From Candidatus Methanoperedens sp. (GTDB lineage Archaea; Halobacteriota; Methanosarcinia; Methanosarcinales; Methanoperedenaceae), in assembly GCA_026552855.1 (NCBI GenBank), contig JAPMTX010000163.1, positions 1 through 33,226 on the forward strand: a DNA stretch of 33,226 bases. The letters are read 5' to 3'. Numbering within the stretch: position 1 is the first letter of the stretch; every line of letters starts with the position of its first letter. The notes under the pieces were generated by a model. It was not told the DNA's origin. It made no database searches and saw only the letters and a list, made by a program, of their open reading frames with translations. Both the position numbers and the translations under genes were made by a program. Positions 33,172 to 33,226 of the stretch are shown in pieces.

Positions 33172-33226
33172 TAGTGCTATATAATTCTGAAGTTTTTTCT
33201 CCCATCTTATGAGTAATCTTCTGAAT
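33172..33226. other. End of window
   Basis: The last 55 bp hold a T-rich stretch (GTTTTTTCTCCC near 33192-33203) that could terminate the CHAT locus transcript. No gene start is visible. Confidence 0.35.

Overview
The window looks like chromosomal DNA from a euryarchaeon of the Methanosarcinales type (methanogen or ANME-2/Methanoperedens-like; this placement is inference). The support is an archaeal gene set: PAN, MBF1, a Pac2-family proteasome assembly chaperone, CDP-archaeol synthase, AroA'/AroB' aromatic biosynthesis, archaeal SecF-SecD order, two-gene lipoate ligase, tungsten/molybdenum AOR, TATA-box promoters, a tRNA-Thr with discriminator U, and a PGF-pre-PGF surface protein. No rRNA, CRISPR array or phage module was seen.

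Layout. 1-4083 (+): two exported or surface proteins, the first cut by the window edge, the second 1109 aa with a long Pro/Thr linker. 4189-8167 (-): aroA'-aroB' with an inverted-repeat leader, then PAN followed by a small membrane protein and a Roadblock protein. MBF1 diverges from PAN at 8219. 8834-12471 (-): an iron-uptake operon, ftr1-dtxR-feoB plus a 43-aa zinc-ribbon gene, with DtxR-like palindromes in the intergenic region shared with a divergent AOR gene (12642-14357). 14.5-16.2 kb is a small accessory patch: RelBE-type toxin-antitoxin, HTH remnant, small membrane protein, and an IS200-type element with matching end hairpins. 16253-17271 (-): lplB-lplA. Then come an unknown gene and a 960-aa multi-PAS hybrid histidine kinase. 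20.9-22.4 kb is a gene-poor, decaying stretch ending in a frameshifted Pac2-family gene and a tRNA-Thr. 22682-25296 (-): secF-secD. 25449-26969 (+): dCMP deaminase-like gene, carS, pyrE, preceded by three 14-bp tandem repeats. 27005-29399 (-): amidohydrolase, UspA and a multi-CBS protein. 29.5-33.2 kb is an accessory segment: two dispersed-repeat-like elements, then a CHAT protease - STAND ATPase - TPR gene broken by one in-frame TAA, with an overlapping small zinc-ribbon gene.

How it fits together. The iron genes form a self-contained, probably metal-repressed unit combining a ferric-permease homologue, a ferrous transporter and their likely repressor. The best candidate for an unusual system is the CHAT-STAND-TPR locus, whose architecture matches NLR-like immune or cell-death sensors. 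The stop codon falls between the N-terminal part and the catalytic His, so it is either a recent pseudogene, a sequence error or a recoded gene.
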